A stretch of 64,000 bases of DNA, from the NCBI GenBank assembly GCA_016185435.1, contig JACPNN010000002.1, positions 1 to 64,000 of the forward strand, read 5' to 3'. Shown in pieces: positions 9,096-17,918 of this stretch. A model generated the notes under the pieces. That model ran no database searches. It saw only the letters and a list, made by a program, of their open reading frames with translations, and was not told the DNA's origin. Source of the DNA: Candidatus Aenigmatarchaeota archaeon. GTDB lineage: Archaea > Aenigmatarchaeota > Aenigmatarchaeia > QMZP01. The translations under genes were made by a program, and so were the position numbers. Position 1 is the stretch's first letter. Each line of letters begins with the position of its first letter.

Positions 9096-11435
9096 ATGAT
9101 CAAAAGAATCAGGCTCTCCAACTGGAAATCCCATCTGGATACAGAGCTGGCCTTTGAGAAGGGAGTAAATATACTTGTCGGGATAATGGGCTCAGGCAAG
9201 ACCAGTGTTATTGATGCGATCTCCTTCGCCCTCTACGGGACCTTCCCAGGCCTCCAGAACAGGAGGATGCAGCTTGACGACCTGATAATAAGCAGGCCAA
9301 GGAAGGAGAGAGCTGAAATTGAGCTTGAATTCATGGCCAATGGCAAGTCATATGAGATAAAAAGGGAGATAAAAAGGGAGAAAGGAACAACAAATGCCGA
9401 GATAAGGGAGGACGGGAAGCTTCTGGATGTGGGCAGCAGGAATGTCACCCAGCTTGCCGCATCCGTATTGCAGATGGATTACGACCTCTTCTCAAAGGCC
9501 GTATACAGCGAGCAGAACGCGATGGACTATTTTTTGAGGATACCGAAAGGCCAGAGGATGCAGCATATCGACAGGATGCTGAAGCTTGACAGGTTCGAGA
9601 TGGCAAGGGAGAAGGCCATCCACATGAAGAACATCTTCAGGCAGAAATCAGCCGACAGCAGCAGGCTCCTTGACGAAATGAGGAAGGAGGACCTTTCCGG
9701 CAGGCTGGAAGAAACAGCCAAAGATATAGGTGAATCCGAGAAATCAATATCTGCCTATGCGCTTGAACTCGAAAAATCCAATAAGGATGTGAAGCATCTC
9801 AGGGAAGGGCTTTCAGCGGCCGAGAAAAAGGAAAAAAGGCTCCATGAGGCCTCAAAGAAGCTTTCTGTCCTGGAGGCAGGCAGGGATGAGCTGGAGATGC
9901 TTGTCAGGGAGGCTGGCCAGAAACTGGGAGGAAAAGCCAGAGAGGAACTGGAAACTATCCTGTCTTCTGTTTCTGCTGAAGTGCAGTCTGCTGAGGACAG
10001 ATTAAAGGAATCGAGGCTGAAGGGGAAAAAGCTTGCAGCAGAGTTCGCTTCAATCGGGAAAAAGCTCGAATTCCTCACTGAGGAGATGAAAAGGCTGGAG
10101 AAGGAAATGGAGTCATGCATTCTGGCAAAGAAGGAGATTGAAGCCATCGAAAAAGAGCATGGCCTTCTGGATGAAAAAATAAGGGGGCTTGAAGAAGGCA
10201 TTCAGATTCAAAATGAAGCGGCCATCTCTGCATCCAAAATAATGGCCGACAACGAGAAATATCTGTCAGGCCTTGAGAGGGAGATATGCCCTGTCTGCGG
10301 AAACCGCCTGCCAGAGGAAAGGAGGAAGGAGATAAGAAAGGAAAAGGAGAAGGAGATTAGGGCTTCCAAAGAAAAGCGCGGCAAGGCCGAGAAGCAGACA
10401 GAAGAGATGCAAAACAGGCTTCAGGCCCTGTCAGCCCTTTCAAGGAAACTGGAAGTATTGAAAGACAGGATCAGGAAGGAGGATGAAATCCGGGAGATGA
10501 TAAGGAAAACAGAAGACGAAACAAGACTTTATGGGAAAAGCCATTCAGAATCTTGGGCCACAATAAAGGAAATGGAAGAGGCCGAGAAAACGCAGGAAAG
10601 CAGCCTCCTTCTCCTGAAAGGCAGACTGGATGAAGCAAAAGGCCTTCTCGACCTTGCAAAAAGAGCAGCTGAAATGAGGAGGAAGCAGGAAGTATACTTA
10701 TTGGACATAAAATACTTCGCAAATGAAATAGAATTAATAAGGAAAGAGGCAGAAGGCCATGATATAGAAAAGCTGAGGCTGGGCCTTCAGGATGCCATGG
10801 CAAGGGAAAGGGAGCTTTCTGTATTGCTGTCCTCTGAAAAATCCAGGCTGGAAGACAAAAGAAAGCAGCTCGATGAGCTCAGATACAGGCTTGATGTCCA
10901 GGAAAAATTGAAAGAGAAATCATCCACCGCAGAGTCGGCAGCCTCCCATCTAGACGCCTTTGTCGATGTCCTGCAGTCAGCGCAGCAGGCCCTCAGGGAG
11001 GAATTTGTAAAGAATGTCAACACCATCATGGCCGGCCTCTGGCCTGCCCTCTATCCCTACGGGGATTTCCAGGAAGTCAGGCTGGCCATTGATGGCGATT
11101 ATGTGCTCGAGATGAGGCGCCACAACATATGGGCCTCCGCGGACGGGATTGTTTCAGGCGGGGAAAGGAGCATGGCCTCCCTTGCCCTGAGGATAGCATT
11201 CTCAATCGCCTTCATACCAAATCTCAGATGGCTGATACTTGACGAGCCTACCCACAATCTGGATTCCAATGCTATAGACCATCTTTCAGGCATGCTGAGA
11301 AACGGCCTTCCCGGCATAGCAGAACAGATATTCCTGATAACCCATGAGGAGAGGCTTTCAGAAGGCGCAGGCAGGATATACAGGCTGGAGAGGGACAAGG
11401 CCGGCGGGGGGCCGAGCGTGGCCGTAGAGCTGTAG
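9096..11435 (+). CDS. rad50: DNA double-strand-break repair ATPase Rad50
   Basis: 779 aa. Rad50 is the SMC-like ATPase that works with Mre11 in break processing. Walker A (GIMGSGKTS) is at 29-37. Long coiled coils run from about 180 to 640, broken by the zinc hook CPVC at about 398-401. The ABC signature VSGGERS is near 686 and Walker B (LILDEPTHNLD) near 713. The family is usually 850-900 aa, so the coiled coil is somewhat short. No Mre11, HerA or NurA gene is adjacent. The last about 62 bp of the gene are duplicated at 12911-12976, after the ATPase gene. Confidence 0.95.
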   Translation: MIKRIRLSNWKSHLDTELAFEKGVNILVGIMGSGKTSVIDAISFALYGTFPGLQNRRMQLDDLIISRPRKERAEIELEFMANGKSYEIKREIKREKGTTNAEIREDGKLLDVGSRNVTQLAASVLQMDYDLFSKAVYSEQNAMDYFLRIPKGQRMQHIDRMLKLDRFEMAREKAIHMKNIFRQKSADSSRLLDEMRKEDLSGRLEETAKDIGESEKSISAYALELEKSNKDVKHLREGLSAAEKKEKRLHEASKKLSVLEAGRDELEMLVREAGQKLGGKAREELETILSSVSAEVQSAEDRLKESRLKGKKLAAEFASIGKKLEFLTEEMKRLEKEMESCILAKKEIEAIEKEHGLLDEKIRGLEEGIQIQNEAAISASKIMADNEKYLSGLEREICPVCGNRLPEERRKEIRKEKEKEIRASKEKRGKAEKQTEEMQNRLQALSALSRKLEVLKDRIRKEDEIREMIRKTEDETRLYGKSHSESWATIKEMEEAEKTQESSLLLLKGRLDEAKGLLDLAKRAAEMRRKQEVYLLDIKYFANEIELIRKEAEGHDIEKLRLGLQDAMARERELSVLLSSEKSRLEDKRKQLDELRYRLDVQEKLKEKSSTAESAASHLDAFVDVLQSAQQALREEFVKNVNTIMAGLWPALYPYGDFQEVRLAIDGDYVLEMRRHNIWASADGIVSGGERSMASLALRIAFSIAFIPNLRWLILDEPTHNLDSNAIDHLSGMLRNGLPGIAEQIFLITHEERLSEGAGRIYRLERDKAGGGPSVAVEL

Positions 11436-11438
11436 ATT
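11374..11438 (+). repeat. Direct repeat copy 1: 3' end of rad50
   Basis: This stretch encodes the last rad50 codons and stop. It is repeated with only a few differences at 12911-12976, on the other side of the ATPase gene, in the same orientation. Confidence 0.85.
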
Positions 11439-11458
11439 TTTGTGTCTTATTTTAAGGG

Positions 11459-12853
11459 CTATCTTGCCGCAATACGCCATAAATCTTCCACATCAAATAC
11501 TATAAAGCCCTCCTCACTGAGCTTCTCCTTGCCTCCGATAGTTTTCCCGATGAGCCCGAAATATTCCGTTTCCCTTTCCCATAAAACAGATTTTGATTTT
11601 TCTTTCAATTCCTGCAGCACATGTCTTGCCTCCCTTTCCTTCAGATCAGACCATTTACACTCTATAAACAGCGCCTTTCTTTTGTTTTCATCGGAGCAGA
11701 CAAGGTCTATTTCCTCGTTTTTATGCCACCATCTGCCTGCCTTTGTCGGCTTGAATGGCAGCTTCATATGCCATATGAGCTGTCTGGCGATATTTTCAAA
11801 AACAAAGCCCAGGTATCTGCTGTAATCCTTCCTGAAAAATATCTTCAGGCTTTCAATCTCTCCTATCTCTATTTCATCCTTGAACGGGTATACATAGCTC
11901 AGCCAGAAGTTAAAAAAGTTGTCGGCTATCCTGTAAACATAATTTTTCCTTTTCGGTCTGTTGACAATTACAGGATATTCTTTTGAAACAAACTTCAAAT
12001 CTGTCAGGATCCTTATGTATTTGTTTATATTGGTCACGGCTACATGGCTTTTTGTAGCTATCTCATTCAGCTTGGTTGCCCCCTCAAAGATGCTTCTCAT
12101 TATTCCAAGATATACCTCCACTTCCCTCAATTCCTGCGAAAGTAGAAATTCCGCCTCCTTGTTCAGAATGGAGTCGCTCTTCCAGAAGGTTTTCTCCACA
12201 TTTTCCTGAAAGCTCCTGTCAAGTTCAAATTCCTTTATATAAAATGGTATGCCATCTAGTGCGCCATAGGCTTTGATGATTTCCTCGGGCTGCCATTTCG
12301 GGAAGAATTTTGTGAAATCCCTGAATCCCAGCCTGTTAACCTCCATCTGCGCTGTTCTCCTGCCATACAGGGGGCTTTTGTAACCCATAACGCTTGTTTC
12401 CATCACGCTCACATAGGAACCGCATAGTATAAGGAAAATATTCTTATCTTTCAGTGTCTCGTCCCACAGGTGCTGGAAATCCGACACAACAGATATGTCC
12501 TTTTCCACCCAGAATGGGAACTCATCTATGATGACAACAACTCTGTGTTTTTGGCTTCTGAGAATGTTTTCGAAAATGGTGTCCCAGCTCTTTTCTTCAG
12601 GAAGGAATATATTGAACTCTTTGGAAAATTTCACCCTGAACCTCTCCATCTCTTCTTCCAGCTTCTTTCTTTTGGCAAGAAAATAAAAATGGGGCTTGTT
12701 TCTGATAAACTCTTTTATAAGTTCTGTCTTTCCTACCCTTCTGCGGCCGTATATAGGAATCAGCTCAGCCTTATTTGATCTGTATCTTTCTTCCAGCATT
12801 CCCAGTTCCCTCTCCCTGTCTACAAAAGACAGTAACATAATACTAATTATCAT
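11459..12853 (-). CDS. Archaeal AAA ATPase with C-terminal nuclease-like (DUF234-type) domain
   Basis: 464 aa. Walker A is at about 36-43 (GRRRVGKT) and a Walker B-like VVIIDEFPF near 104-112. A winged-helix region follows (about 250-310). The C-terminal 100 residues hold a PD-(D/E)XK-like core, EIDLVCSDENKRKALFIECKW, with the Asp and ExK residues expected of the DUF234 domain. This family is large in archaea, often lineage-expanded and mobile-looking; its function is not settled. The true start may be the ATG at residue 6 (MLLSFVDRE). The gene is flanked by direct copies of the rad50 3' end, which points to insertion. Confidence 0.9.
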   Translation of the reverse strand: MIISIMLLSFVDRERELGMLEERYRSNKAELIPIYGRRRVGKTELIKEFIRNKPHFYFLAKRKKLEEEMERFRVKFSKEFNIFLPEEKSWDTIFENILRSQKHRVVVIIDEFPFWVEKDISVVSDFQHLWDETLKDKNIFLILCGSYVSVMETSVMGYKSPLYGRRTAQMEVNRLGFRDFTKFFPKWQPEEIIKAYGALDGIPFYIKEFELDRSFQENVEKTFWKSDSILNKEAEFLLSQELREVEVYLGIMRSIFEGATKLNEIATKSHVAVTNINKYIRILTDLKFVSKEYPVIVNRPKRKNYVYRIADNFFNFWLSYVYPFKDEIEIGEIESLKIFFRKDYSRYLGFVFENIARQLIWHMKLPFKPTKAGRWWHKNEEIDLVCSDENKRKALFIECKWSDLKEREARHVLQELKEKSKSVLWERETEYFGLIGKTIGGKEKLSEEGFIVFDVEDLWRIAAR

Positions 12854-12910
12854 GTTACTACTATTTAAGTCTTTCTGCAGGCGAAAAGGAAACTTTTAGC
12901 AGGCCAAGCT

Positions 12911-12976
12911 GGAATATACAGACTGGAGAGGGACAAGGCTGGCGGGGGGCCGAGCGTGGCCGTAGAGCTGTGATTT
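12911..12976 (+). repeat. Direct repeat copy 2: rad50 3'-end remnant
   Basis: A near-identical copy of the last about 62 bp of rad50 including its stop region, but without the rest of the gene. With copy 1 it brackets the ATPase gene. It is not expected to be translated. Confidence 0.85.
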
Positions 12977-13021
12977 CAGATCGCCCTTGCCGAAGCTAAA
13001 CCCTCCCGGCACGTTCAACCA

Positions 13022-13043
13022 AACTTATAAAAATTTATAAGTT
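13022..13043. promoter_or_regulatory. Perfect 22-bp palindrome before the AbiE-like remnant
   Basis: Ten-base arms (AACTTATAAA and its complement) around a two-base centre, 21 nt before the ATG at 13064. Position and symmetry fit an operator bound by the AbiEi-type antitoxin; it also contains TATA-like sequence. The operator role is inferred. Confidence 0.5.
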
Positions 13044-13063
13044 CAGTTAATCATATAAATGCT

Positions 13064-13626
13064 ATGGAGCCCAAGAGAATTCCCCTTGGCCAGAGGATAA
13101 GAAGGAGGTAGCACATAGAAATCGCAAGGCTGCAGGACACAATAATCGAGGCCCTTTACAGGATTTTCCCTGAAAGCGTGCTGCATGGAGGGACAGCAAT
13201 CTGGAGATGCATCTGGGCTTTTCGGTCTCCAAGAAGAGAATAAAGAGCAACAGCCTCTATTCCAGGCTGGTGTTCAACGGGACTGAAGTCAGGCTTGAGG
13301 CCGTTTTCAGCAGCATCAGGGGAATAGTCAGGGAATATGAAACATATGAGGGCATACTGCTCAACATCTACACCCTGCTTCCGGAGGACATGGTTATCGA
13401 AAAGGCTGCAGCCTATCTCAAAAGGAGGAAAATAAGGGACCTTTATGACGTCTTCTTCCTTCTGAGGTATGTCAAGGATGCGAAGAGGATCAGGCCAAAG
13501 CTTTCCGAGCTTCTGGAGAACTTCACAAAACCAGAAGACGAGAATCATCTTAAAATGCTCATACTTTTCGGGATAGTGCCTAAGGCAAAGGATATGCTGG
13601 AATACATAAGGAGGTGGGTCAGGTGA
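13064..13626 (+). pseudogene. Broken AbiEii-like nucleotidyltransferase toxin
   Basis: Reading from 13064 gives the start of an AbiEii toxin, but an in-frame TAG occurs at 13109-13111. The frame then continues to the family's HGGTAIWRC block at about 13185-13200. There the sequence jumps: the following R-S-x-D-x-D catalytic segment is missing and the frame shifts to the one that runs from 13207 to the stop at 13626. That second part contains the typical KAAAYLKRRKIRDLYDVFFL block. The toxin therefore has a nonsense codon plus an internal deletion over its catalytic motif and should be dead. Its stop overlaps the antitoxin start by 4 bp. Confidence 0.75.
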
Positions 13627-14185
13627 AACAGATTGACAGGATAAGGGAATATTCAAAAAGAACGCCTGTATTCGATACGAAATCTGCTGTCAGGCTGATT
13701 GGCGACAGGGATTACGCCTATCTGCTGCTTAACTGCCTTCTGAAGGCAGGGGAAATAAAAAGGCTCACCAAGGTTATTACACGATTCATGATGACCCTTC
13801 CCTGCTGGTATATTGTCTTAAGCCTGCATACCTCGGCCTTCAGGATGCCATGAGCTTCCACAACCTCTGGGAGCAGGAAACGAATCCCGTAGTGCTGACG
13901 GCGAGGAAGGCCAGGCCCGGGCTGAGAACCGTCATGGGAAGCAATGTTATAGTGAGGAGGATATCCCCAAAGCACTTCTTTGGCTATGAGCATGTGAGAC
14001 AGAACGGCTTCTTTCTGCCAGTCAGCGACATAGAAAAGACATTCATAGACTTGGTCTACTTCAGAGAGCTCAGGGGAAATATGGTTAAGGCCTTCAGGGG
14101 CAAAATCGATATGAAAAAGCTGCACGGCTACCTGAAGAAATATGACAGGCGCTTTGCTGGCAAGGTTTTGAGGCTATTGAAATAG
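13623..14185 (+). pseudogene. Frameshifted AbiEi-like antitoxin/regulator
   Basis: It starts with GTG at 13623, overlapping the toxin stop. The N-terminal winged-helix part reads to about 13770; there one base appears lost and the rest continues in another frame, giving YYTIHDDPSLLVYCLKPAYL and then MSFHNLW through to DIEKTFIDLVYF, typical of AbiEi-family antitoxins. The upstream frame alone ends at 13853. The order toxin then antitoxin, with overlap, is seen in other archaeal pairs. Because the toxin is also disabled, the whole pair is decaying. Confidence 0.7.
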
Positions 14186-14241
14186 TGCGCAAAAATAATC
14201 CCCATTTGTGCTGTATATTTCTATATGAAGCAACTAATAAT

Positions 14242-16164
14242 ATGGACAAAAAAGAATCCCTCCTTTCCTTGGACATCCACTTCCTCGCCAGGGAGCTCCA
14301 GCAGCTTGTGGGCATGAGGATCAAGAAGGTCTCCCAGATAGGAAAGGAAGGCTTTGTCTTCAGGATTTATGTCAGGCAGAAAGGAAACTTTGACCTCTTT
14401 GACGGAGAAGGAAAACTCTTTCTTACCGAGTACAAACTCCAGGCCATTGAGCCTTCCGGCTTCTGCATGCTTCTGAGGAAACTGCTTTACAACAAGATAA
14501 TAGAATCCATAAAGCAGCACTCCTTTGACAGGATTCTGGAAATATCAACAGCAAGCCACGTCCTGATAATAGAGCTTCTGGAGCCCTTCAACATTGTTAT
14601 CTGCAGCAAGGATATGGCCATTGTAATGCCCCTCAAAACCCTCAGGTTCAGGGACAGAACAATTGAGAGGGGAATAAAGTATGAGTATCCCCCAAGGCAG
14701 ACCAATCCCCTTGAAACGCAAGTGGAAGATTTGGTAAGGCAATTAGGAGTCAGTGATAGAAAGCTTGTGGCCTTTTTGGCCTTATTGGGCTTCGGCCAGG
14801 CCTATTCAAAAGAGATATGTTTCAGGGCAGGCCTTGAGGAGGGCCTGATATCAAAATTACTGAAGAGGGAAGAGGCAGAAAAGCTTCTGAGTGCCATAAA
14901 AGATATCTCATCAGCAGCCGAGCCCCGCCTTTATGAGAATTTTCCATCCCCCATAGAATTAAGGCATCTTAGCCAGAGTTCAATATCCCTGGCCAGTTTC
15001 TCCCAGGCCTGCGACGAATACTTTATTCCTCTCATGTTTTCCGGAAACCCCGAAAAAGAAGAAAAGGAAACAGCCGGCAGGAAGATCGAGAACATAAAAA
15101 AAGCCAGGGAAAAGAAGAAAGAAGAGCTTGAAAAAAATGCTGACAGATGCAGGGGAAAGGGAGAGGCAATATACAGCCATCATGAGACAGTCAGGAGCAT
15201 AATGGAAACGCTGGTTTCCAAAAGGAAACAGAATGTCAGCTGGCAGGACATCAAAAATATGGTGAAACAGTCTGATACCGCTGAGGCCCATGCCATAAAG
15301 GAGATAAGGGAGAATGAAGGCATCGTAATCCTGAAATTAGGGGACATGGAGGTGGAGCTGGACATAACAAAATCAATAGAAGAGAACGCATCAGGGTACT
15401 TCGAGATGGCGAAGAAGTCAAAAAGAAAGCTTGAAGGCCTTGAAAAATCAAAGGATATAGCAGAGAAGAAGTTCTCCCGGGAAAAGAGGAAGGAGCCAGG
15501 AAAAATTCCGGCCAAGAAGCAAAAATGGTTTGAGAAGTTCAGATGGTTCACGACAAGCGACGGCTTTTTGGTTATCGGGGGAAGGAGCGCGGACGACAAC
15601 GAAACAATTTTCAAGAAGCATATTGAAAAAGGAGATTTAGTATTTCATGCCGACATACAGGGTGCAAGCCTTGTAGTCCTGAAAATCGAAGGCAGGAAGC
15701 TGACAGAAATCTCAATGAAGGAGGCTGCCGAGTTTGCCGCTGCAGGAAGCAAGGCCTGGCAGGCCTCATTGGGGGCTGTTGACGTCTACTGCGTCAAATC
15801 TGACCAGATATCCAAATCCCCCCCGTCAGGCACCTTCCTCCCAAAGGGCAGCTTCATGGTAACAGGCCAGAAGATATGGTTCAGGGACATGGAGATGAAG
15901 ACATCCATAGGAGTCAAAATAGATAGGCAGAAAGGCCTTGCAGCAGTGGTATATGGCCCCCCGTATGCGGCCAAAAAGCATTCTGATTATTTCCTGACAA
16001 TTATGCCCGGAGAAATCCCTGCCCCGGACCTTGCTAAGGAGATAAAAAAATCAATACTTATGAAGGCCAGGCCGGAAGACAAGCCTGCCATAGAGGCAGT
16101 TTCAATTGACGATATAGTAAAAGGGATACCGTCAGGCCAGGGCAAGATATTCCAGGGGTTCTGA
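14242..16164 (+). CDS. NEMF/Rqc2/RqcH family ribosome-quality-control factor
   Basis: 640 aa. Members bind 60S/50S subunits carrying stalled peptidyl-tRNA and, in bacteria and eukaryotes, direct C-terminal tailing of the nascent chain. The order fits the family: NFACT-N (1-180, starting LSLDIHFLARELQ), helix-hairpin region (about 180-250), a coiled coil (about 270-440), and the NFACT-R domain with KWFEKFRWFTTSDGFLVIGG and DLVFHADIQGAS around 425-480. The ATG at 14242 is chosen because homology starts there; the longer reading adds 19 unrelated residues. It sits directly after the decayed AbiE pair. Confidence 0.93.
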   Translation: MDKKESLLSLDIHFLARELQQLVGMRIKKVSQIGKEGFVFRIYVRQKGNFDLFDGEGKLFLTEYKLQAIEPSGFCMLLRKLLYNKIIESIKQHSFDRILEISTASHVLIIELLEPFNIVICSKDMAIVMPLKTLRFRDRTIERGIKYEYPPRQTNPLETQVEDLVRQLGVSDRKLVAFLALLGFGQAYSKEICFRAGLEEGLISKLLKREEAEKLLSAIKDISSAAEPRLYENFPSPIELRHLSQSSISLASFSQACDEYFIPLMFSGNPEKEEKETAGRKIENIKKAREKKKEELEKNADRCRGKGEAIYSHHETVRSIMETLVSKRKQNVSWQDIKNMVKQSDTAEAHAIKEIRENEGIVILKLGDMEVELDITKSIEENASGYFEMAKKSKRKLEGLEKSKDIAEKKFSREKRKEPGKIPAKKQKWFEKFRWFTTSDGFLVIGGRSADDNETIFKKHIEKGDLVFHADIQGASLVVLKIEGRKLTEISMKEAAEFAAAGSKAWQASLGAVDVYCVKSDQISKSPPSGTFLPKGSFMVTGQKIWFRDMEMKTSIGVKIDRQKGLAAVVYGPPYAAKKHSDYFLTIMPGEIPAPDLAKEIKKSILMKARPEDKPAIEAVSIDDIVKGIPSGQGKIFQGF

Positions 16165-16242
16165 AACAGTCTACTTCCCTGTATTTCGGCCAAAACCGAA
16201 GCAAAAGCAAGCCCTTATAAGCCTTTCCCCTAACTATTGGTT

Positions 16243-16800
16243 ATGGAGGATAAGATAACATTGGACAGAGAAACATTTAGGGTTCTTGCCTCAGAAACAA
16301 GAATAGACGTCTTAAAAAGCCTCGATATGAGGAGAAAGACGCTTACAGAGCTGTCAAACCAGTTCGGCATGTCTGCCAGCACAATAAAGGAGCACATGGA
16401 CAGTCTGGCCAAAGCAGGCCTTGTAATTCAGCTTGATGAAGGCAGGAAATGGAAATACTATGAGCTCACAATAAAGGGAAAAAGGCTGCTGCACCCTTCT
16501 GATGTCAGGATATGGCTGCTGCTTTCTGCATCTGCGATAGGAATGACCGCTGTGGGTTATGACCTCCTTCAAAAGCTTTCAGCGGCAGGGGTGGAGATGA
16601 GAACCATGGCCGCAAAGCAGATCGCCCTTCCAGAGGCAGCTTCAGGCGCTCCATCTGCCGCCTCTGACCAGCTAGCCCTGACTATCTCCCAGGCATTCCC
16701 TTACTGGCATATTGTCATCCTTGCAGGCCTCGGAATTCTTTTGGGAATTGGCATAGGACATCTGGCATCTTCAAGAAAAAGAACCGGGCTTGGCTCCTGA
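16243..16800 (+). CDS. Membrane-anchored winged-helix (ArsR-like) transcription regulator
   Basis: 185 aa. Residues 10-85 form a winged-helix DNA-binding domain (VLASETRIDVLKSL, then LTELSNQFGMSASTIKEHMDSL, then a wing ending KWKYYELTIKGKRLL). Two hydrophobic segments follow, about 88-110 and about 155-178, so the regulator seems tied to the membrane with a short loop between. Similar one-component membrane regulators are common in archaea. No ligand site is visible. It lies next to the tRNA-Ser gene and the secretome locus and might sense envelope state; that is speculation. Confidence 0.8.
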   Translation: MEDKITLDRETFRVLASETRIDVLKSLDMRRKTLTELSNQFGMSASTIKEHMDSLAKAGLVIQLDEGRKWKYYELTIKGKRLLHPSDVRIWLLLSASAIGMTAVGYDLLQKLSAAGVEMRTMAAKQIALPEAASGAPSAASDQLALTISQAFPYWHIVILAGLGILLGIGIGHLASSRKRTGLGS

Positions 16801-16808
16801 AAATGAAG

Positions 16809-16945
16809 CGCCGGGACTGGGATTTGAACCCAGAAGCCCATTGGGCACTAGCTGTCTGTGTCCGTGCACATCTGTGCACTCCTTTTACAATTTCTTTGTC
16901 TGACAATTTTCCAGGCTAGCGCGTTAGCCGTTCCGCCATCCCGGC
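16809..16945 (-). tRNA. tRNA-Ser(GGA) with anticodon-loop intron
   Basis: The acceptor strands GCCGGGA (16945-16939) and TCCCGGC (16816-16810) pair fully, with discriminator G at 16809. The anticodon stem CTAGC/GCTAG encloses loop CTGGAAA, anticodon GGA at 16912-16910. A long variable arm (TGCCC/GGGC) marks a class II tRNA, and the T-arm CTGGGTTCAAATCCCAG is standard. An intron of about 55 nt interrupts the loop right after the anticodon (about 16853-16908), compatible with the canonical 37/38 position and archaeal splicing. CCA is not encoded. Confidence 0.92.
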
Positions 16946-16968
16946 TCATGATTAGAAGTGTATTGCTG

Positions 16969-17856
16969 TTATTTAAGCGCTTGCTGGTAGAACGGCTGGT
17001 CAGCAATGTCCTGCGGCCTTGCGCGTTTTCTGTACAGAACGAATATGATAACTGCCAAGGCCAAAACAGCGCCTATTATGGGAAGCAGAGGCAGCTCTCC
17101 TGACGATATTGTTGATGATGTCGGTTTTGGCGAAGACTCTTGTTCGGCTGTCTGTTTGGGCCTGCAATCAGCAGGGCACAGGATCTCATTCTCATAGCCA
17201 TTGCATTTTCCGTCCGCCTTGCAGGCATATTTGGGTATGTCTACTGTCAGAAGATTCTTGTCGGCATGCTTTACCACTATCCTGTCCGCATTCCTGTAAA
17301 ACGGCAGCCTGTACCATTTCGGCACCTGCTCCAGCACAGGGCAGCTCCCCTCAGGGTCTTCCCCTTCCACAGGCTCCTCGTAAAGTATGGCTACGGCTGC
17401 ATTGGCGGCAGGGTCAAGCTTCGAGAGGAAGATGGTGAGGCCTGCTATCAGCACTGCCTTCCCTACGCCTACTGTCCCATTCACCCCATTCACCGAAAAC
17501 TTTGCGTCTGTATCCCCAAATTCCAGAAGCTCGACAGAATATATCCTTGAATTTATGTCGACGCTCAGCTTCTCGCCCTTCTTCAGCGCGCTTTCGCCCC
17601 CTGTGGCGCATAGGGCCTGGAATCTCACCTGGAACCTGGACTGGAATAAAACCTTGCTGCCAGACATCACCTTGATGCTGTATGTGCCTTCATCAGGAAT
17701 TTCCGTCGGAGTGCCTTCGGCTATCTCAAAGTGCTCCAAGGCCGCAGTATCATTTCTGAAGAAGTTTATCTGCACGCTGTAAACGGTCTCAAGGGCAAAG
17801 GCTGTCTGGGAAAGCGCTGCAATTCCTATAATGATAAATGCTATTTCAGCTTTCAT
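16969..17856 (-). CDS. Exported membrane-anchored Cys-rich protein (protease partner A)
   Basis: 295 aa. It has an N-terminal signal peptide (about 1-22), a long beta-rich extracellular part, a Cys cluster near 215-235 (CKADGKC, then CPADC), a Ser/Thr/Pro linker and a C-terminal membrane span with a basic tail (about 250-280). The cluster and anchor are shared with the proteins at 19952-20614 and 22454-23134; each follows a metzincin gene. I infer a role as surface partner, inhibitor or anchor for the neighbouring protease; no family name is recognised. Confidence 0.75.
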   Translation of the reverse strand: MKAEIAFIIIGIAALSQTAFALETVYSVQINFFRNDTAALEHFEIAEGTPTEIPDEGTYSIKVMSGSKVLFQSRFQVRFQALCATGGESALKKGEKLSVDINSRIYSVELLEFGDTDAKFSVNGVNGTVGVGKAVLIAGLTIFLSKLDPAANAAVAILYEEPVEGEDPEGSCPVLEQVPKWYRLPFYRNADRIVVKHADKNLLTVDIPKYACKADGKCNGYENEILCPADCRPKQTAEQESSPKPTSSTISSGELPLLPIIGAVLALAVIIFVLYRKRARPQDIADQPFYQQALK

Positions 17857-17918
17857 CCTTCATCACATCTTATTGGTATTATTGTTTTCCAATATTTATC
17901 CGCTTTTACCCTGTTTGC

